Below are positions 61,153 through 64,000 of a stretch of 64,000 nt of DNA, piece after piece. The notes under the pieces are model-generated. The model saw nothing but the letters and a program-made list of their open reading frames with translations. It was not told the DNA's origin and ran no database searches. The position numbers and the translations under genes are program-made. The stretch is from Morococcus cerebrosus (GTDB taxonomy: Bacteria > Pseudomonadota > Gammaproteobacteria > Burkholderiales > Neisseriaceae), in NCBI RefSeq assembly GCF_022749515.1, contig NZ_CP094242.1:682001-746000 (forward strand), in the 5' to 3' direction. Each line of letters opens with the position of its first letter. The stretch's first letter is position 1.

Positions 61153-61428
61153 TTATTTATATACAAATGGTTGTATATAAAAGTAGGGCGGAGATACAAG
61201 CAAGCAGCGGGCGTTTTCGGCGGCTTGGCGGGCTTCTACCAGTGATATGGTCGGATATTTGCCGATAGTAAATGTTTTCTCTTTGCCGTCTATACGGTAT
61301 TTCAGGCGGAAAACTTTCCCGCCCGCTGGGGTAACTTCAAGATATAAGCCGCCGCCGTCAAACATCTTGGTCTTTTTCCCTGTTTCGGCGGGCTTGGCGT
61401 TTTTGATTTGTCGGTCATTCAGCGGCAT
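61153..61428 (-). pseudogene. Truncated tyrosine integrase (N-terminal arm-binding domain only)
   Basis: The first ~75 residues (MPLNDRQIKNAKPAETGKKT, KMFDGGGLYLEV, FRLKYRIDGKEKTFTIGKYP, VEARQAAENARCLL) are a clear arm-binding domain of P4-type integrases (DUF4102). The sequence then breaks into unrelated AT-rich DNA and stops at 91 residues instead of ~400; the catalytic R-H-R-Y domain is absent. It points away from tRNA-Leu, whose 3' end lies 208 bp upstream of its start, the usual layout of an element integrated at a tRNA gene. Confidence 0.85.
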
Positions 61429-61600
61429 AGTGGGGGTATTTTCAGATACCCCGAATCATCCCCCCTGATTTTGGTTGATTCAATTAGATTAAATTAGACG
61501 GCGTTATGTAGCCCAAAAGAAAACAATGGAATATAAAGAAGTCTGAAACCCTTGCATTTACAAGGATTGGTTAATGGCATTAGACGGGATTAAACGAAAA

Positions 61601-61629
61601 AAAAACGCTTAGAATTTCTAAGCGTTTTT
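61601..61629 (-). terminator. Intrinsic terminator of tRNA-Leu
   Basis: A 14-bp perfect stem, aaaaacgcttagaa with ttctaagcgttttt, just beyond the tRNA 3' end, with a T-run in the tRNA direction. Confidence 0.88.
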
Positions 61630-61635
61630 GTATGT

Positions 61636-61720
61636 TGGTGCGGACGGAGAGACTCGAACTCTCACACCTCTCGGCGCCAGAACCTAAATCTGGTGCGTCT
61701 ACCAATTTCGCCACGTCCGC
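61636..61720 (-). tRNA. tRNA-Leu (anticodon UAG)
   Basis: An 85-nt tRNA with encoded CCA. The acceptor arm gcggacg pairs with cgtccgc; the D-loop region is tggcgaaattggtagacgc; the anticodon stem-loop ccagattta-ggttctgg carries UAG. A variable arm typical of class II leucine tRNAs (tggcgccgagaggtgtgag region) and the T-loop gttcgagtc follow. A TATAAT promoter lies upstream and a terminator downstream. Confidence 0.97.
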
Positions 61721-61735
61721 GTGATGAAACTCGGG

Positions 61736-61763
61736 ATTATACACAAAGTATCCTGCTCTGCAA
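61736..61763 (-). promoter_or_regulatory. Promoter of tRNA-Leu
   Basis: On the minus strand, TTGCAG (61763-61758) and a perfect TATAAT (61741-61736) are separated by 16 bp. The -10 box lies 15 bp before the tRNA 5' end. Confidence 0.65.
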
Positions 61764-61775
61764 ACAATCTTTGGC

Positions 61776-61805
61776 TTGAAATTGCTTTATTCCGACCGAT
61801 ATAAT
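61776..61805 (+). promoter_or_regulatory. Promoter of the GAF-ribA unit
   Basis: TTGAAA (61776-61781) and TATAAT (61800-61805) are separated by 18 bp. The -10 box is enclosed by a small palindrome, ccgacc (61792-61797) with ggtcgg (61810-61815), which could be an operator. It is back-to-back with the tRNA promoter. Confidence 0.65.
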
Positions 61806-61853
61806 GGCAGGTCGGTTATCTGCCGGAACACACTAATATCAAAGAGGAACATC

Positions 61854-62522
61854 ATGCCTGTTTTACTGATTCAGGATTTTTTACAGACACAGGGTTTGAA
61901 GCTGTCTTCAGACGACCTCCGTATTGCTTATCTGACCGCGAAGACGGTGATGGATATGGGCAATGCTTCGATTGACCGCTCGGTTTTGTGGCGTGAGGAA
62001 GACGGCTGGAAGCTGGCAGACCATATTGAAGAAACGCCTGAAAACGAAGTTTTGCTCAAACAGGTTTTCATGGCTTTGGATTCGGTATTCAGCCGTGCAA
62101 CAGCCGTCAAAAGCGCGGCGGTTTACATCCACCTTCCGGGCGAACCGCATGCAAGGCTGGTTCGTATCGCAGCACAAGGCGAGCTTTTGGAGAACCTGCT
62201 GGCGGTTCATGAAGAAAACGGTACGGTTTACCTTGCCTGCCGTACGGCGCAAAGCGGTTGGATGAATATTGCCAACGATATAGCTTATTGGCTTTCGCTG
62301 GACGAAATCCAAGGCAGTCGGAACGAGGGGAGCGGAAGCCAGTTATCCATTCCTGTGGCTACTCAAAATGGGACGGTTTTGGGCGTGGTTCATGTTGAAT
62401 TTGCCGATAAAGATCAAGCCGATGAAGCAGCCCAAACGGATTGGTCGGCGCTGGCTTTGGCACTTGCCGAGCCGCTGAAAGCATTGGCAGGCATCGAAGA
62501 CAAGGAAGAAGAACATGAATAA
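61854..62522 (+). CDS. GAF-domain-like protein upstream of ribA
   Basis: A 222-residue soluble protein whose centre (about residues 60-205: [20 protein letters not shown]...[14 protein letters not shown]...[22 protein letters not shown]) has the GAF fold pattern. No catalytic output domain is present, so it may be a small-molecule sensor or partner protein. The start is the ATG at 61854 with AGAGGA upstream; the in-frame 61776 overlaps the promoter. An in-frame uptake sequence encodes [10 protein letters not shown]. It overlaps ribA by 8 bp, so the two are translationally coupled. Confidence 0.8.
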   Translation: MPVLLIQDFLQTQGLKLSSDDLRIAYLTAKTVMDMGNASIDRSVLWREEDGWKLADHIEETPENEVLLKQVFMALDSVFSRATAVKSAAVYIHLPGEPHARLVRIAAQGELLENLLAVHEENGTVYLACRTAQSGWMNIANDIAYWLSLDEIQGSRNEGSGSQLSIPVATQNGTVLGVVHVEFADKDQADEAAQTDWSALALALAEPLKALAGIEDKEEEHE

Positions 62523-63108
62523 TACCTTGAAATTCGTCGCCTCCTGCCGCCTGCCGACCGAATGGGGCGACTTCACTATGCACGGTTTTGAAGAACCGAG
62601 CGGACAAGAACACATCGCTTTGACGATGGGCGATTTTTCAGACGACCTCCCCGTTCTGACCCGCATCCACTCCGAATGTTTGACCGGCGATGCCCTGTTT
62701 TCCAAAAAATGCGACTGCGGTCCGCAGCTTGAAGCGGCGATGAAAGCGGTTCAGCAAGAAGGGCGCGGTGTCATCGTTTATTTACGTCAAGAAGGGCGCG
62801 GTATCGGTTTAATCAACAAAATCCGTGCCTATAAGCTCCAAGACGAGGGGATGGATACGGTCGAAGCCAACCTTGCACTCGGGCTACCCGTTGACGCGCG
62901 CGATTTTACGCTTGCCAAGCAAATCTACGACCATCTGAATATCCGCGCCGTCAAGCTGCTGACCAACAATCCCGAAAAAATTCAGACGTTGAAAGATGCA
63001 GGCATCAATGTCGTCGAACGTATTCCGCTCCATGTCGGCGAGAATGTTGAAAACGAACGTTATCTGCACACCAAAGCCGATAAATTGGGACATATGATTT
63101 TTGATTGA
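62515..63108 (+). CDS. ribA: GTP cyclohydrolase II
   Basis: A 197-residue cytoplasmic enzyme that opens the imidazole ring of GTP, the first step of riboflavin synthesis. The zinc ligands are the three cysteines of [17 protein letters not shown]. The catalytic segment [18 protein letters not shown] and the [12 protein letters not shown] motif are intact. Length equals E. coli RibA (196). An in-frame uptake sequence encodes [10 protein letters not shown]. It overlaps the GAF-like gene. Confidence 0.96.
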   Translation: MNNTLKFVASCRLPTEWGDFTMHGFEEPSGQEHIALTMGDFSDDLPVLTRIHSECLTGDALFSKKCDCGPQLEAAMKAVQQEGRGVIVYLRQEGRGIGLINKIRAYKLQDEGMDTVEANLALGLPVDARDFTLAKQIYDHLNIRAVKLLTNNPEKIQTLKDAGINVVERIPLHVGENVENERYLHTKADKLGHMIFD

Positions 63109-63180
63109 GGGCAGGCGGGCGTATTCCCCGCCTTTTTTCGTTTTCAGACGACCTTTTCCCAATCCGTATCCCGATATTGT

Positions 63181-63186
63181 TATAAT
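63181..63186 (+). promoter_or_regulatory. Candidate -10 box for the terminal gene
   Basis: A TATAAT 36 bp before the start at 63222, preceded by an uptake sequence arm (63143-63154) and T-rich DNA. No good -35 is visible. Confidence 0.4.
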
Positions 63187-63221
63187 CCGAGCTGTCCGGA
63201 CAACCACCGATTTATATCCAT

Positions 63222-64000
63222 ATGAACACCTTCATCCTCCACGACACACGCCCTTATCCACAGACTCCGGTTAAAAACCATTTACTGATAAACGCCTCCC
63301 TGCTCGCACACGGCACGACCGCTGCAACCCGCAAGATTGCTGTGGGGCAGTTGCAAACCGAAATCCGCAGCCAGCTTCATCAAAACTACTACGTCAACCT
63401 GTCCGTCGCCATGACCATGGCGCCCGATGTAGAGACTTACAACGCGCTGATGCAGAGCATCAATCAAGTCTTATCCGCCGAAAACGACGACGAAGCACAA
63501 TGGTTTGCCCTGCCCGTCGTCATCGTCGCCGGCTGCAAACAGGAGCGCACGCTGCCCCTGACGCTGCCTACCGAAGCACTGACCGCCTGCCTGTCCAACT
63601 ATCCCCACTTGCGCGCTTTAACGCAAAACACCCAATGGCTGCCCTTCCTCGCCCATTCAGACGACCTAAGCGGCATCACGCCCGAACAGTGGTGGAACGC
63701 GAAACAAAACAGCGAATCCGCCGCCGCGTTCCTGCAAACCTTTGAAGACAAACCGCTGATCTGCCCCGAAGGACAGTCTGTCCACGTCGTTTACGCGCTG
63801 GGCTACGGCGACAAAAACCTGCAAACCGCCTTGGGCATCAACCTGCAACAGGCAGGCCTGCCGCTGATGCAGGTTTGGCAGGAAAGCCTTGCCACCGCCG
63901 GCGTTACCCTCTTCACCAACCCGCTGTCTCCGAACACCCCGCTCCAAGCCCTGACCGACGGCAGCCACACCCGTCAGCGCATGGCGATGGACGTGTTCGC
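63222..64000 (+). CDS. Unknown protein, truncated by the window edge
   Basis: An open frame of at least 259 residues that runs off the right edge. It starts MNTFILHDTRPYPQTPVKNH at the ATG 63222, with a TATAAT 36 bp upstream. There is no signal peptide. The sequence is Gln-, Leu- and Thr-rich; strings include ALPVVIVAGCKQERTLPLTLP and CPEGQSVHVVYALGYGD. An in-frame uptake sequence encodes LAHSDDLSG, as in many genes here. I do not recognise the family. Codon use matches its neighbours, supporting a real gene. Confidence 0.8.
   Translation, partial: MNTFILHDTRPYPQTPVKNHLLINASLLAHGTTAATRKIAVGQLQTEIRSQLHQNYYVNLSVAMTMAPDVETYNALMQSINQVLSAENDDEAQWFALPVVIVAGCKQERTLPLTLPTEALTACLSNYPHLRALTQNTQWLPFLAHSDDLSGITPEQWWNAKQNSESAAAFLQTFEDKPLICPEGQSVHVVYALGYGDKNLQTALGINLQQAGLPLMQVWQESLATAGVTLFTNPLSPNTPLQALTDGSHTRQRMAMDVF

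Noticed and set aside
61011..61199. 62-residue minus-strand frame beside the integrase stump
   Set aside because: No start signal and no recognisable family; probably chance in AT-rich remnant DNA.

Overview
The window is chromosomal DNA of a Neisseria species. The main sign is the very dense 12-mer AGGTCGTCTGAA and its complement. This is the DNA uptake sequence (DUS) dialect known as AG-mucDUS, reported for the N. mucosa / N. sicca / N. macacae group, rather than the ATGCCGTCTGAA of meningococcus and gonococcus. DUS mostly occur as facing pairs after genes, where they form hairpins that probably act as terminators. Correia elements, dRS3 repeats, IS1655 and an IS1106-like IS5 element agree with Neisseria. 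The species assignment is an inference from the dialect.

Layout. 1-8.3 kb: minus-strand housekeeping genes (phoH, fadD, mnmA, a PCu(A)C copper chaperone, dgkA, gshB, recN). 8.5-9.6 kb: IS1655 copy 1. 9.6-18.7 kb: ackA; a three-gene overlapping plus-strand unit (unknown protein, ccoS, LplT-like MFS); dapA-bamC; azlCD; rlmB; ldh. 18.9-20.1 kb: an IS1106-like element directly upstream of a lipoprotein closely resembling meningococcal factor H binding protein. 21.3-24.0 kb: a DUF1853 gene, trmJ, suhB. 24.2-29.1 kb: a complete type I secretion system (TolC-like, HlyB/LapB-like, HlyD-like). 29.3-35.3 kb: a cysN without cysD, an MFS permease, ada-like and alkB repair genes, an SDR and a quinone reductase. 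35.4-39.1 kb: a Correia element, a small unknown gene, a TonB-dependent receptor and a divergent TetR regulator. 39.6-41.6 kb: an RTX beta-roll protein made of four ~135-residue units, a plausible substrate of the type I system. 41.9-52.7 kb: proA, waaF, a cold-shock/excalibur protein, an MnmC-type oxidoreductase, ubiJ-nadK, an epimerase-like gene, an unknown gene carrying a translated DUS repeat, gloB and a type IV pilin-like protein. 53.0-60.8 kb: macA-macB, a glutathione S-transferase, a DUF1877 gene, IS1655 copy 2, a Cdd1-like gene and a lipoprotein outer-membrane efflux factor. 60.8-64 kb: an integrase remnant beside tRNA-Leu(UAG), a GAF-domain gene with ribA, and an unknown gene running off the end.

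The most notable items are the factor H binding protein-like lipoprotein next to an insertion sequence; the effector-less RTX protein with a nearby type I exporter; and a DUS-linked 24-bp repeat that is tandem between two genes and is also translated in frame inside other proteins. No CRISPR array, complete prophage, rRNA operon or restriction system was seen.
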